Shown piece by piece: positions 6,578 through 14,748 of a stretch of 24,169 nucleotides of DNA. A program made the translations under genes and the position numbers. Source of the stretch: Psychrobacter urativorans (GTDB lineage: Bacteria; Pseudomonadota; Gammaproteobacteria; Pseudomonadales; Moraxellaceae). Under the pieces are notes generated by a model, which did not search any database, was not told where the DNA came from, and saw only the letters and a list, made by a program, of their open reading frames with translations. The stretch covers positions 1 to 24,169 of the forward strand of contig NZ_CP012707.1 in the NCBI RefSeq assembly GCF_001298525.1, written 5' to 3'. How positions within the stretch are numbered: position 1 is the stretch's first letter; every line of letters begins with the position of its first letter.

Positions 6578-6960
6578 GTGGAAAAAATTTAATTTTTTAA
6601 AATAGTCTCGATACGAACGAACAGATAATATGATAGTTATTTATAAAAATAAACCAAAAAATTTCTTAATAAACAACTATCAAACCGGGTATACGACAAA
6701 GAGACAGGGCGAATACGTGCTCATAAAATATAGATCTAATTAATAAGTAGACATGATGTGCTATAACGTAAATATGTATATATTATTATGAAAAAGAACA
6801 TAAGTTTTCTTATTTTTTCAAAGTGTATTAAAAACCATACAATTTATACCTAACCACAACCTACTGTTTTTAAAATCAATCTTTTGCTTGGTTAATGATT
6901 AGTAGATGAAGATGCTAATAGTAGTGTTTTGCTGAATATAAATTATCAAGGACATGATAA

Positions 6961-7896
6961 ATGGACGTGCTTAGTACGTTATTCCAGCAAAGGCAGCACT
7001 TAAGTGAAACTAAATATTATGGTGTAAAGTTTTCAGGCGATTGGGCGTATTCAATAAAGAGTAGCAATGCGATATATTTCTACTTAGTTCAGGCGGGTAG
7101 CTGTTGTATAAGCATAGGAGGTGCAACAAGAAAAATGTATGCCGGTGATGTTGTTATGATTGCTAACGGCGATAAACATGTATGTTATGCATTAGATTAT
7201 CATGGAGACGAAGCTAAGCCGCTGGATAGGATATCGCTTAACTGTAACCAAGATATTATTACGGTCTCTGAGGAGAGTACGCTAAATGTGCAATTAATAT
7301 TGGTTGAGTGCCAATATGATAAAGACCCACTTTTACCCTTATTATCTGCGTTGCCTGCTATTTTGCCTGAAGATAACGATAGTCACAAAAGTCAGCCTAA
7401 AACGTTTGATGTTGCAGTTAAGTTTATTACGTTAGAATCTGAGTGTGAGCGTTTGGGCAAACTTGCGATGATTAATCTTTGGGTAAACATAGTGATGATT
7501 GAGTGCTTACGTACCTATATTGAAAGCTTACCTGAGACATCAGACAGTTGGTTAATAGCAATGAGGGAGCCGTACTTATCTAAGGTGCTGATTTTAATGC
7601 ATGATAAACCAGATTATAGCTGGACTACCCATGAGCTTGCTAAAGAGGCTGGAATGTCTCGTTCAAGTTTTTCTCAGCGGTTTAGAGAGACCGTTGGTAC
7701 ACCACCATTGACTTATTTAACTGATTACCGCTTACGTCTTGCCGCCAGTCACCTTCGTTTGCGACAAAATAATATTGGTCAAATTAGTGAGATGGTTGGT
7801 TATGCCTCAAACTCAACTTTTAGTCAGGCATTTAAGCGAGTATATGGTATGTCTCCAAAAGCGTATCAGCAGCAAAAAGTTGTCACCAGGATTTAA
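6961..7896 (+). CDS. AraC-family transcriptional regulator (copy 1)
   Basis: A 311-aa protein of normal family length. The N-terminal half is a cupin-like sensor: SIKSSNAIYFYLVQAG, then ISIGGATRKMYAGDVVMIANGDKH, as in the cupin_6 subgroup of AraC regulators. The C-terminal hundred residues carry two helix-turn-helix units: WTTHELAKEAGMSRSSFSQRF (from W221) and the second ending GYASNSTFSQAFKRVYGMSPKAYQ, the family signature. AAGGA is 8 bases before the ATG. It likely activates or represses a gene in response to a small molecule, but no metabolic target is adjacent; the gene is convergent with rep. The target may be chromosomal or a deleted neighbour. Confidence 0.93.
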   Translation: MDVLSTLFQQRQHLSETKYYGVKFSGDWAYSIKSSNAIYFYLVQAGSCCISIGGATRKMYAGDVVMIANGDKHVCYALDYHGDEAKPLDRISLNCNQDIITVSEESTLNVQLILVECQYDKDPLLPLLSALPAILPEDNDSHKSQPKTFDVAVKFITLESECERLGKLAMINLWVNIVMIECLRTYIESLPETSDSWLIAMREPYLSKVLILMHDKPDYSWTTHELAKEAGMSRSSFSQRFRETVGTPPLTYLTDYRLRLAASHLRLRQNNIGQISEMVGYASNSTFSQAFKRVYGMSPKAYQQQKVVTRI

Positions 7897-7925
7897 TCCT
7901 ATCTTTAATTTGTCATTAGATAGGA
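7897..7925 (+). terminator. hairpin after the AraC-type gene (copy 1)
   Basis: TCCTATCT (7897-7904) pairs with AGATAGGA (7918-7925); followed by CTTAAAAATATTT rather than a clean T-run. It sits directly at the stop codon between convergent genes. Confidence 0.5.
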
Positions 7926-8002
7926 CTTAAAAATATTTCATCTTGTTCCCTCATGCATGCAATAGCTCAATCTATTAGCGTATATAACACACAGTTGAAG
8001 CT

Positions 8003-8022
8003 TCAAGTCCTCACTAGGGAAC
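8003..8022 (+). repeat. 20-bp direct repeat, right boundary of accessory block (copy 1)
   Basis: Perfect second copy of TCAAGTCCTCACTAGGGAAC (see 3679-3698). It lies 27 bp beyond the stop of rep. Confidence 0.75.
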
Positions 8023-8049
8023 AGTGTTTACTCAATATATTTACGAGCT

Positions 8050-9015
8050 CTAATATTCAAGATACTCTCTAAGAGGACGTTTCTTGAACTGTGAAGCATC
8101 TTTTTTAAGACGATTGATCATCTCAAACTCCCATGCTTTAGGGTCTTGACCGGCTGGACTGGTAGAGCTGACCATGTGATTATAATCGGCAACAAAGCTA
8201 GGATTACGAGCAATACGCCCTAATTGATTGTCGTTTAACTCTTCAATTACGAACATATCAGCTATATTATTATCTCTACCGTCTTGCAATTTTGACTCTC
8301 TCGTCTTAGGTTTTTCAAGTACCTTGAATCTGAATCCTATAATCTTGCTTTTTTCCTTTTCTTGCTTATAATTTACTCTTAAGTCTGTTTTTTCGTTAAT
8401 CTCAGCAACAGCAGCGTCTAACACACGTCGCTTGAAATCACTCATACGTTGATAATCACTGACTCCTAAGCCCAACTGACCTCTAAAAACCTCTAACTCA
8501 AATAATGGTGTTTTCTTTGCTTTTCGCCATTGAATTAAAAGCTCATACAGGCGTACTGAATATACACTATTTAGTGTTGCTGTCTGACCTAACAGGTACT
8601 TAGTAAAGAAGTTTTTTAAACCATCAATGCGCGTTATCTCTTTGACGACTGCTGGCGTAAGAATTATTTCAATTGCACCGTCACCTCTTATATACTCAAC
8701 TTGACTTACCCAACGTGTTTTTACTTGGTTGTCTCGCTTATTTACAAATGAAAAACGACGTTCAAAGAGCGTTGTTTCTGCGGCTAACAATACGTCGTAA
8801 GCTGTATCAATATCTACATCAAAACATTCTGCATAACGCTTAGCAGATATGCGTAAAGGACTGTCTGCTGTTAATCCTGTCTGCGTTTCTCTACTATCAA
8901 TAATAGCCACTTGTATCAATCTAATTTCAACTAATGATAAGTTTTGTATAGCTGTATTCAAACGATTAGATTTGACTACTAAATCACTCATGTTCTCATT
9001 TTTGTCGGATTTCAT
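8050..9015 (-). CDS. repB: Rep_3 (RepB-family) plasmid replication initiator (copy 1)
   Basis: A 321-aa initiator that should bind the adjacent iterons and open the origin. Typical Rep_3 features: SDLVVKSNRLNTAIQNLSLVEIRLIQVAI at the N terminus, PLRISAKRYAECFDVD, a first winged helix with RWVSQVEYI, LTPAVVKEIT, and FTKYLLGQTATLNSVYSVRLYELLIQW, then a second winged-helix unit. I chose the ATG at 9015 because AGGAAGG lies 7 bases upstream; a TTG two codons earlier is less likely. It is transcribed away from the iterons from a clear sigma70-type promoter (9057-9085). Length is normal. The type is common in Moraxellaceae plasmids. Confidence 0.95.
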   Translation of the reverse strand: MKSDKNENMSDLVVKSNRLNTAIQNLSLVEIRLIQVAIIDSRETQTGLTADSPLRISAKRYAECFDVDIDTAYDVLLAAETTLFERRFSFVNKRDNQVKTRWVSQVEYIRGDGAIEIILTPAVVKEITRIDGLKNFFTKYLLGQTATLNSVYSVRLYELLIQWRKAKKTPLFELEVFRGQLGLGVSDYQRMSDFKRRVLDAAVAEINEKTDLRVNYKQEKEKSKIIGFRFKVLEKPKTRESKLQDGRDNNIADMFVIEELNDNQLGRIARNPSFVADYNHMVSSTSPAGQDPKAWEFEMINRLKKDASQFKKRPLREYLEY

Positions 9016-9056
9016 TAGCAAACCTTCCTAATCTATTTTATTAAAGTATAAGCGAC

Positions 9057-9085
9057 AGAATAATATATTGTCGTCATCAAGTCAA
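9057..9085 (-). promoter_or_regulatory. sigma70-type rep promoter (copy 1)
   Basis: On the minus strand TTGACT (9085-9080) and TATTCT (9062-9057) are separated by exactly 17 bases. The spacer contains TGTCGTCATCA (9069-9079), part of the iteron sequence, which would let Rep repress its own gene. Confidence 0.75.
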
Positions 9086-9098
9086 ATATTATCACGAC

Positions 9099-9186
9099 TC
9101 ATCATACCCGATAGATGTCGTCATCATACCCGATAGATGTCGTCATCATACCCGATAGATGTCGTCATCATACCCGATAGATGTCG
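9099..9186. repeat. four 22-bp iterons (copy 1)
   Basis: Four perfect tandem 22-bp units begin at 9099, 9121, 9143 and 9165; the core of each is CATACCCGATAGATGTCG. They are the expected Rep binding sites. Confidence 0.95.
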
Positions 9187-9231
9187 TCATCACTCCTCTA
9201 CAGCCTCCTATTTTCAATACTTAACGACCAC

Positions 9232-9267
9232 TTAAAAGCATTAAAAGCATTAAAAGCATTAAAAGCA
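9232..9267. repeat. four 9-bp tandem units TTAAAAGCA (copy 1)
   Basis: Four perfect units, 45 bp past the last iteron and next to an A+T-rich tract; probably part of the origin, as a DNA-unwinding or accessory binding element. Confidence 0.8.
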
Positions 9268-9380
9268 TTTTGGTTGTTGATAACTGATTAAAAAGACAAA
9301 AGAAAATGAGGGGTTAAAACTTACTCAATGATCAGAATTTAAGCTTAAAATCTAGATTGAAAAAATAATTAAAGGAAGAA

Positions 9381-11405
9381 TTAACGCCTTAGTTTATAAG
9401 TAAGTGTTGGTCGACGTTCACTCATATCATCATATGAACGATTTAACGTCCACAGTTGCTCTTTAGACAGCTCATTGCCATAACCCTTAGTAAAATTATT
9501 TAAAGACCCTTGTAGCGCCTCTGTGTGCGTTGTATACATAACAGGAATCTGAAAATTAGGAATACCGAAGCACGCTATTCGATAAGCTTCTACCGTACGG
9601 TTAATTATTTTGCCACGATGTTCACGCGCTAATGTTTTATTTGTCTCAACAGTGGTTTCATTGTTGATGTAATCATCTAGTTTCTGTAAGTAATTGACCG
9701 CAGTAGCAACGACTTTCACCATATCTGTAGTGGCATTGAGTCTCTCAATAGGAAGTCGGATTTGGTCTTTGTGGTCTTCTCTTTGCTTATCTAAAGCCTG
9801 TACGAAGTCTTCAAATTCTTGTTTAATCGCGTTGTATTGCGCTCGCTCGGTTTTTGGATCACGTAATAAATTAACCATTTCTTGATTGGTGCTTCTAAAA
9901 TCTGCGGTCATCAACTGAGTGATACGCTGATGATAACTATGAATCTCTTCACCTTCATGCCGTTCTAGCTGACAGTCTTTAGAAAACTGATCGAGTAAGT
10001 CACTTTGGCGGTAATCAAATTTGTCTGGATAGTCATCAGGATCTTCCATCCACTTGGCTTTAAGGCGATTGGTGTCATTGTGACGAAAGACAAAAAGCAA
10101 GGCTAACTGCTGTTTGTTTCGCTCAGCTCGCTGATAAGCGTCTTCAACTTGTCGATCTCTGTATCGCGTTTCTCTATCACCTCTTGTTGCTGCGCTATCA
10201 AATCGTCTTTTTTGTTCAGCAAGTCGAGTAGCTCTTGCTCGGCTTGCGTGGTCATCGAAAGGGCTTGGGGCTGGGGTTCTGTTAGCGCTTTCTGCAATGA
10301 TGTTATTGATAACGATTGCTTGTTGTTGGTCTCTTTCAACTCTTTGTTGGCTTCTATCAGTGATTTCGATGAGGCGTTTAGCTCGTTTATTTGCCCATTC
10401 AGCGTTAGAAAGGTTTGCTTCAGCGACGCTTTGGTTGAGTTGACTTCGGCGAGCTGCCGATGCAATGTCTCGTTGGCTACTTTCAATTCGCTGTTGGCTG
10501 TCATCAAGGCATTTGATGACTTGTTGATGTCGATGAGCTGTCCAGTCAATTCTTTCACCTGACCACTCAATGTATTCATGAACATGTCGCTCATCTTCGC
10601 TCCTTAGTTTGGTGATCGCTTTGCGCTGATTGATGACCCTAATAGCTCGGTTCTCATTACCCTTATCCGTTTTGATGCCCTTGCGTTCCATATGAGTGGC
10701 ATCAACGCCCATTTTGATGGTTGGCAGACGGTCTAAACCCTGATCTTTAAAACTGCGGGCATCCAATGGCGTGATATCCAGTTCTACTAACGCTTTGTTT
10801 GCCATATCTACCCATAACTGCCGAATGTCTTTGATTTCTTGAATAGAAGACTGCAAGTTATTTTCAGCACGTTTCTTGTTTGACCACTCAAACGGTATCT
10901 TGAATTGCTTATCAAAGAACAGGCTGCCGTTTGCGTCCAGCTGCGCCTCTCGGGTGGTGACTAAAATATGCGCGTGATAATTGCGCGGGTCTGCGCCACG
11001 AGCCACTTCTTTCTTGCTAGGCGAATGAATGGCACAATCGGCAATAATGTTGTATTTGTCCGCTAAGGCTTGGGCGAACTCATGTGCTAATGACTTGCGT
11101 TTGTCTTCGTTTAATTCGTGAGGCAGATTAACCAGCCATTCTCTAGCGACTCGACTGTCGGATCGCCCCTCGACGTTTTCAGCTTTATTCCATATTTCCT
11201 CACGGCTGACCATCACACCTTTGGCTTGTAGCGTACTGGGTAAAATAATATCTGCACTCATCACTCCTGATTTTTTTGAGTAGTCATGTGTTTTGTCATA
11301 GCGCACATCGTTAAGAATGACACCGGCACGATAAGCGGCAGAAGCAACGGCAGATTGCCCTGCTTTTCTGGAAATTGCTTTGGTCTCAATGTGGACGATT
11401 GCCAT
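9381..11405 (-). CDS. mobA: MobA/MobL relaxase, MOBQ family (intact, copy 1)
   Basis: A 674-aa conjugative relaxase that nicks oriT and pilots the strand during mobilisation by a helper plasmid. I chose the ATG at 11405 (MAIVHIETKAISRKAGQSAVASAAYRAG), which puts the probable catalytic tyrosine at Tyr25, as in RSF1010 MobA; the open frame continues upstream to 11504, but that region looks like leader and oriT-proximal DNA. The metal-binding histidines are H127, H144 and H146 (RNYHAHILVTTRE). The middle and C-terminal parts are charged and coil-rich, without a primase motif. A second gene is nested in another frame at 10103-10594. The region is more GC-rich than the immunity cluster, which suggests a different history. 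Confidence 0.92.
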   Translation of the reverse strand: MAIVHIETKAISRKAGQSAVASAAYRAGVILNDVRYDKTHDYSKKSGVMSADIILPSTLQAKGVMVSREEIWNKAENVEGRSDSRVAREWLVNLPHELNEDKRKSLAHEFAQALADKYNIIADCAIHSPSKKEVARGADPRNYHAHILVTTREAQLDANGSLFFDKQFKIPFEWSNKKRAENNLQSSIQEIKDIRQLWVDMANKALVELDITPLDARSFKDQGLDRLPTIKMGVDATHMERKGIKTDKGNENRAIRVINQRKAITKLRSEDERHVHEYIEWSGERIDWTAHRHQQVIKCLDDSQQRIESSQRDIASAARRSQLNQSVAEANLSNAEWANKRAKRLIEITDRSQQRVERDQQQAIVINNIIAESANRTPAPSPFDDHASRARATRLAEQKRRFDSAATRGDRETRYRDRQVEDAYQRAERNKQQLALLFVFRHNDTNRLKAKWMEDPDDYPDKFDYRQSDLLDQFSKDCQLERHEGEEIHSYHQRITQLMTADFRSTNQEMVNLLRDPKTERAQYNAIKQEFEDFVQALDKQREDHKDQIRLPIERLNATTDMVKVVATAVNYLQKLDDYINNETTVETNKTLAREHRGKIINRTVEAYRIACFGIPNFQIPVMYTTHTEALQGSLNNFTKGYGNELSKEQLWTLNRSYDDMSERRPTLTYKLRR
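10103..10594 (-). CDS. coiled-coil protein nested inside mobA in another frame (copy 1)
   Basis: A 163-aa reading frame on the same strand as mobA, shifted by one base, covering mobA codons 271-434. It starts at ATG with a strong AAGGAG 6 bases upstream, better than the site of mobA itself. The product is almost entirely coiled coil: heptad-like LxxxNxxL patterns from VKELTGQLIDINKSSNAL to EIDKLKTLISELSETNSS. In RSF1010-type plasmids mobB is likewise nested in mobA and aids relaxosome assembly, so this may be a functional analogue, although no sequence similarity to MobB is claimed. Both copies keep it open despite many substitutions. Confidence 0.65.
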   Translation of the reverse strand: MSDMFMNTLSGQVKELTGQLIDINKSSNALMTANSELKVANETLHRQLAEVNSTKASLKQTFLTLNGQINELNASSKSLIEANKELKETNNKQSLSITSLQKALTEPQPQALSMTTQAEQELLDLLNKKDDLIAQQQEVIEKRDTEIDKLKTLISELSETNSS

Positions 11406-11431
11406 AATCAGCTGCCGAAGTATTGGTTTTT

Positions 11432-11472
11432 GGACACCACGCTTTTGGTGGTGTTTGGGGCTTGGGGTGTCC
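11432..11472. promoter_or_regulatory. alternative hairpins in mobA leader (copy 1)
   Basis: ACACCAC (11434-11440) can pair with GTGGTGT (11448-11454), or GGACACC (11432-11438) with GGTGTCC (11466-11472); the two structures exclude each other. They lie just before the chosen mobA ATG. Confidence 0.4.
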
Positions 11473-11530
11473 CCAACGAAAAAGGATTCTAGATAATCGA
11501 GCATACCGTAGGGGTGATTGAATATCTAGA

Positions 11531-11560
11531 GTCGTTATTTCGCCCTTGCAGGGGGCTTAA
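11531..11560. other. candidate oriT nic region (copy 1)
   Basis: TTATTTCGCCCTTGC followed by AGGGGGC resembles the MOBQ nic consensus around (T)GCGCCCT(T), and it lies upstream of the relaxase gene, where oriT is normally found. The resemblance is short and judged from memory. Confidence 0.4.
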
Positions 11561-11567
11561 AAAAAAT

Positions 11568-11652
11568 AAAAACACGAATTCATACTAAAAAACCTGTAAT
11601 TCATACTAAAAAATCTGTAATTCGTATAAAAAAACCTGTAATTCGTGTTTTT
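11568..11652. repeat. 13-bp inverted repeat enclosing three 21-bp direct repeats (copy 1)
   Basis: AAAAACACGAATT (11568-11580) and AATTCGTGTTTTT (11640-11652) are perfect inverted repeats. Between and overlapping them are three 21-bp units starting at 11577, 11598 and 11619, with the pattern AATTC(A/G)TA(C/T)(T/A)A6-(C/T)CTGT. They could be protein-binding iterons for the relaxosome or a second origin-like element. Confidence 0.8.
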
Positions 11653-11798
11653 ACTAAAAAGGATGATGGTTACAAAAAAAGCACCCAATTATTAATTAAG
11701 GGCTGATGAATGTAGAAATATTATTTATGAAAAAACTGGCCTTTTAGAGCAAACTATGAAAAAATGCGCCTGTATTTTTATATCTAAAAGGCAAGTCG

Positions 11799-12788
11799 AT
11801 GAGCTACAAAGTTGCATCTCTATTTTCGGGAGCAGGTGGTCTTGATTTAGGGTTTCAAGAGTCAGGTTTTGATATCATTTACGCCAATGAAAAGGATAAG
11901 AATATTTGGGAAACTTACGAGTTAAATCATCCTGACACTTACCTTGATAGAAGATCAATTACAGATGTACAATCTGCTGACATACCTACTGTTGATGGAA
12001 TAATAGGCGGGCCTCCTTGTCAAAGCTGGAGTGCTGGTGGTTCAAAACGAGGCATTGAAGACCCTAGAGGACAGCTATTTTTTGATTTCATTCGAATTTT
12101 GGAAGAGAAGCAACCAAAGTTTTTTTTAGCTGAAAATGTCAGTGGCATGTTGGCTAAAAGACATGAAGAGTCGTTGGAAAATATAATGGAACTACTAGGG
12201 GCTGCTGGTTATGACATTTTCTTTAGCACACTGAACGCTGCTGACTATGGTGTTGCCCAAGATAGGAAGCGAGTTATATTTATTGGTTTTAGAAAAGATT
12301 TGAAGATAGATTATAGCTTTCCACCTCCTATAGAAAAGAAGAAGTACCTAAAGGATATAATTCTCGATCTATCCGATAGTGCTTTACCTGCGTTAAACAA
12401 GTCAAAACCTAATATTGAGTTGGCTACACCTAATCATGAGTACATGACTGGGGGCTTTTCACCGATGTATATGTCAAGAAACAGAGTCCGTTCATGGGAT
12501 GAACCTTCTTTTACGATCCAAGCAAGTGGTAGACAATCCCCTATACACCCTAGTGCGCCTAAAATGATTAAGATTGAGCAAGACATACATGAATTCGTAT
12601 CAGGTCATGAATACAGAAGAATGAGTGTTAGGGAGAGTGCAAGAATACAAGGCTTTCCTGACAACTTCATTTTTAAATATAAAGACTTAAACGATGGCTA
12701 TAAAATGATAGGCAATGCGGTTAATGTACAGTTCGCTAGAATCCTTGCTGACAGCATCAAAGACGCTATCAACAAGAGTTATGGCTAG
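11799..12788 (+). CDS. C5-cytosine DNA methyltransferase of a type II R-M system (intact)
   Basis: A 329-aa enzyme that transfers a methyl group from S-adenosylmethionine to cytosine in the recognition site and so protects the plasmid and host DNA. All conserved motifs are in order: SAM-binding LFSGAGGLDLGF (residues 8-19), catalytic PPCQSW with Cys74, ENV (112-114), QDRKR (154-158), target-recognition region about 180-275 ending in [13 protein letters not shown], then [14 protein letters not shown] and GNAVNVQFA (305-313). Length is normal. It converges on the probable endonuclease with 12 bp between the stops. No control gene is seen. Sequence specificity cannot be read. Confidence 0.95.
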   Translation: MSYKVASLFSGAGGLDLGFQESGFDIIYANEKDKNIWETYELNHPDTYLDRRSITDVQSADIPTVDGIIGGPPCQSWSAGGSKRGIEDPRGQLFFDFIRILEEKQPKFFLAENVSGMLAKRHEESLENIMELLGAAGYDIFFSTLNAADYGVAQDRKRVIFIGFRKDLKIDYSFPPPIEKKKYLKDIILDLSDSALPALNKSKPNIELATPNHEYMTGGFSPMYMSRNRVRSWDEPSFTIQASGRQSPIHPSAPKMIKIEQDIHEFVSGHEYRRMSVRESARIQGFPDNFIFKYKDLNDGYKMIGNAVNVQFARILADSIKDAINKSYG

Positions 12789-12800
12789 TTTGGTTTAGAA

Positions 12801-13700
12801 TTATTGTAAGCTCTCTACATCTATTTCTTCTAGAAAATTGGTATCGACACTCTGTGTAGTAATACCAATTTCGGCAAGCGCAGATTTTATAAATGGCATC
12901 ATATGAGTTTCCCCTTGGTACTTGAGAGGAGACTCAAATATGAATTTTGGTACAAGCCTTCCATTGGATAAGCTCCACTCTATAGCAACGGCTAATGTTC
13001 TTTTGCCATCCGCTTTATTGGCTATCAGTCTGTAATTATTGGCTGTAAAGGCTAGGTAAACAGGCGGTGGTGTATAATTTGAAAGGTCAATGAGGTTATT
13101 TAATACGGATTGAGCATCTGAGAAATCAATGCTATCTCCCTCTAACAAATAATCCGCAACTCCCGAGTTTTCAATGACCAAATTACCAACCAAACCGTCT
13201 TTCCTACGTTTCGGCTGCTCAGTTCCTCTGTAAACCTTATCAACAATATCATTGGGTGACAGTTTTAGCTCAGAAGAGAGATTTCTTATCTTGTTAGTGA
13301 TCTCTAACTTCCAACCGAGTGTAAAGAATAGGTCTTTAGGATTCTTTTGGGGCTTAACATATATCAATTTGCTTTGCCTAAACTGCTTCTCGATAGGCTT
13401 CATAGACTCTGTTAAGATTGATACCCAGTCGCAACCAAATAGGCTCTCTGCATCATTTGCAGTCATTTTATTTACTAAAAACTCTGCATCTGCTTTCTTG
13501 ACAGTAATCTTAATACTGTCTTCTTCTTGTCCCATATTTCTCAAAGACACATAGATATCGGTTTTGCACTCTCCTCCAGAACCTTGAGTGGCGGGCTTAC
13601 ATGCAACTATCTCGCTATAGCTCTTGTCGCGCCATGATAGATTTTCGGAAGCGTTGAAAAGCTGCACTAGATGGCTTTCAAACTCATTATAACGAGGCAT
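12801..13700 (-). CDS. probable type II restriction endonuclease (copy 2)
   Basis: Identical in protein sequence to the copy at 378-1277: 299 aa, putative catalytic TD (48) and T-V-K (66-68). Here it is next to the only complete methyltransferase in the window, 12 bp from its stop. Two endonuclease genes for one complete methyltransferase would be a risky dosage if the duplication is real. Confidence 0.7.
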   Translation of the reverse strand: MPRYNEFESHLVQLFNASENLSWRDKSYSEIVACKPATQGSGGECKTDIYVSLRNMGQEEDSIKITVKKADAEFLVNKMTANDAESLFGCDWVSILTESMKPIEKQFRQSKLIYVKPQKNPKDLFFTLGWKLEITNKIRNLSSELKLSPNDIVDKVYRGTEQPKRRKDGLVGNLVIENSGVADYLLEGDSIDFSDAQSVLNNLIDLSNYTPPPVYLAFTANNYRLIANKADGKRTLAVAIEWSLSNGRLVPKFIFESPLKYQGETHMMPFIKSALAEIGITTQSVDTNFLEEIDVESLQ

Positions 13701-14055
13701 AATCTCATCCCAATTGATTAAAAAAGGATGATTGTACGATGTATTTCAATCATAAAGATAGTTAGCTTAAAGGCTTACTACTTCTAGAGAATAAGCTTAT
13801 AGGTATTAACCCTATAATAGAAATATAGCTGAGCCAGTTAAGCTGAATAGCTGTTTTGAGTGCTGCAAATTCTGTTGATAAGTAATACCTGACAGACTGC
13901 TATAAGTAGTTCGCTTACAGCAGTCTAAAGTGAATGGTCAATTAGCTTATTTTAGAACCTAATTGACTAGTACGGTTGAGGTATACCGCAACATGATAAG
14001 ATGACTAGGTAATATTTTGAGTTTTGACAGCATAGTTTGCGTCAATATGACAGTA
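13701..14055. other. 355-bp non-coding gap with three dyad elements (copy 2)
   Basis: Same as 1278-1632. The hairpin is at 13894-13926, the 9-bp inverted repeat at 13937-13967 and the 18-bp near-palindrome at 13975-13992. No gene seen. Confidence 0.6.
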
Positions 14056-14577
14056 TCAGGTTTTTAACAGATAGCTATATGTCTCTAGATAGATTTGCCA
14101 GTGACTATATATTAGGTTGCTCATTCTTTTATTGCCACTTTCTTTAGTAGGCATATAACTAATAAACCCTATCATATCAGAAGGGTAGCTAAAATCATCA
14201 TAAACACTGTTTACCTTATCAAAGTCAGCATCACTGTTAAGTCTGTTCTTAAATAACCAAAGTAAGATAATATATCGCAATCTATCATTTACACGTTCAT
14301 CATCTATAATTATGGTGCCATCCTCTCTATTTACACCACTATAATCTATCTCTAAATATTGAACATAAGGGTTCAGATAGCTGCCGTTCAATAAAATATT
14401 AAGAGCAATTTCAAGTAAGTATTGACTATCAGGGTAGTTAATTAGGGAAACGTCAACTATCTTTCCTAAGTCTTGTAAATCTATTATCTTGCGACTGATA
14501 GCAAAATCGACTTCCTTCTCAGATAAGACAATATTGTTTTCTTTTAAAAAAGAAAACGGAATACTAATATTTTTCAC
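14056..14577 (-). CDS. DUF2247-like putative immunity protein (copy 2)
   Basis: Identical to 1633-2154. Start set at the GTG beginning VKNISIPFSFLKENN; the longer frame to 14643 runs into the tRNA-end-like sequence at 14621-14646. Family by resemblance, immunity role by inference. Confidence 0.6.
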   Translation of the reverse strand: MKNISIPFSFLKENNIVLSEKEVDFAISRKIIDLQDLGKIVDVSLINYPDSQYLLEIALNILLNGSYLNPYVQYLEIDYSGVNREDGTIIIDDERVNDRLRYIILLWLFKNRLNSDADFDKVNSVYDDFSYPSDMIGFISYMPTKESGNKRMSNLIYSHWQIYLETYSYLLKT

Positions 14578-14620
14578 GTTTAGTTTCTCTGTATCTTGAA
14601 TGATGGTGGTTACGGCTGCC

Positions 14621-14646
14621 AGTTCGACTCCTGTATAGCGCACCGA
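14621..14646 (+). repeat. tRNA 3'-end-like direct repeat, left member (copy 2)
   Basis: Same sequence as 2198-2223: TTCGACT T-loop and ATAGCGC-A-CC acceptor-like end, no 5' half of a tRNA. Confidence 0.5.
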
Positions 14647-14748
14647 TCACGAATTGATGTAAATTAGCTCAATCGACAAGAATTTAGGGGTTCTACTGGC
14701 GCATAGTCAACGTACTCATAAAATCAGCTTAGATGGGAGGTAAAAATA

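Larger units (their letters stand above)
6319..6960. other. 642-bp non-coding region with two strong hairpins (copy 1)
   Basis: The longest gap of the unit. It lies between the divergent 122-aa gene and the AraC-type regulator and should hold both promoters. It contains the hairpins at 6391-6424 and 6544-6577 and no convincing gene; a 21-codon frame at about 6788 lacks a ribosome site. Confidence 0.6.
9016..9380. other. putative replication origin region, oriV (copy 1)
   Basis: The 365 bp upstream of rep hold its promoter, four 22-bp iterons (9099-9186), a 9-bp repeat run (9232-9267) and an A+T-rich tract (about 9268-9380). This is the normal layout of an iteron-controlled Rep_3 origin. No gene is present. 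Confidence 0.8.
11406..11798. other. mob leader, oriT candidate and methyltransferase promoter region
   Basis: The 393 bp between the divergent mobA and methyltransferase genes contain competing hairpins (11432-11472), a candidate nic region (11531-11560) and a 13-bp inverted repeat enclosing three 21-bp direct repeats (11568-11652). No other gene is seen; the methyltransferase promoter should lie in 11653-11798. Confidence 0.6.

Noticed and set aside
6676..6712. Second oriT from the minus-strand match ATTCGCCCTG
   Set aside because: Only a short resemblance, far from the relaxase gene and without an adjacent inverted repeat.
6788..6856. Small peptide MKKNISFLIF...
   Set aside because: About 21 codons, no ribosome site, A+T-rich surroundings.
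9099..9186. CRISPR array
   Set aside because: The 22-bp units are contiguous with no spacers and lie at a Rep_3 origin: they are iterons.
11406..11504. Relaxase N-terminal extension beginning MLDYLESFF
   Set aside because: Family start and Tyr25 spacing fit the internal ATG at 11405; the extension overlaps leader hairpins.
11619..11650. XerC/XerD (pdif-type) site because of ATTCGTATAA
   Set aside because: The XerC-like half is present, but no XerD-like TTATGTTAA half follows at six bases; the sequence belongs to the 21-bp repeats.
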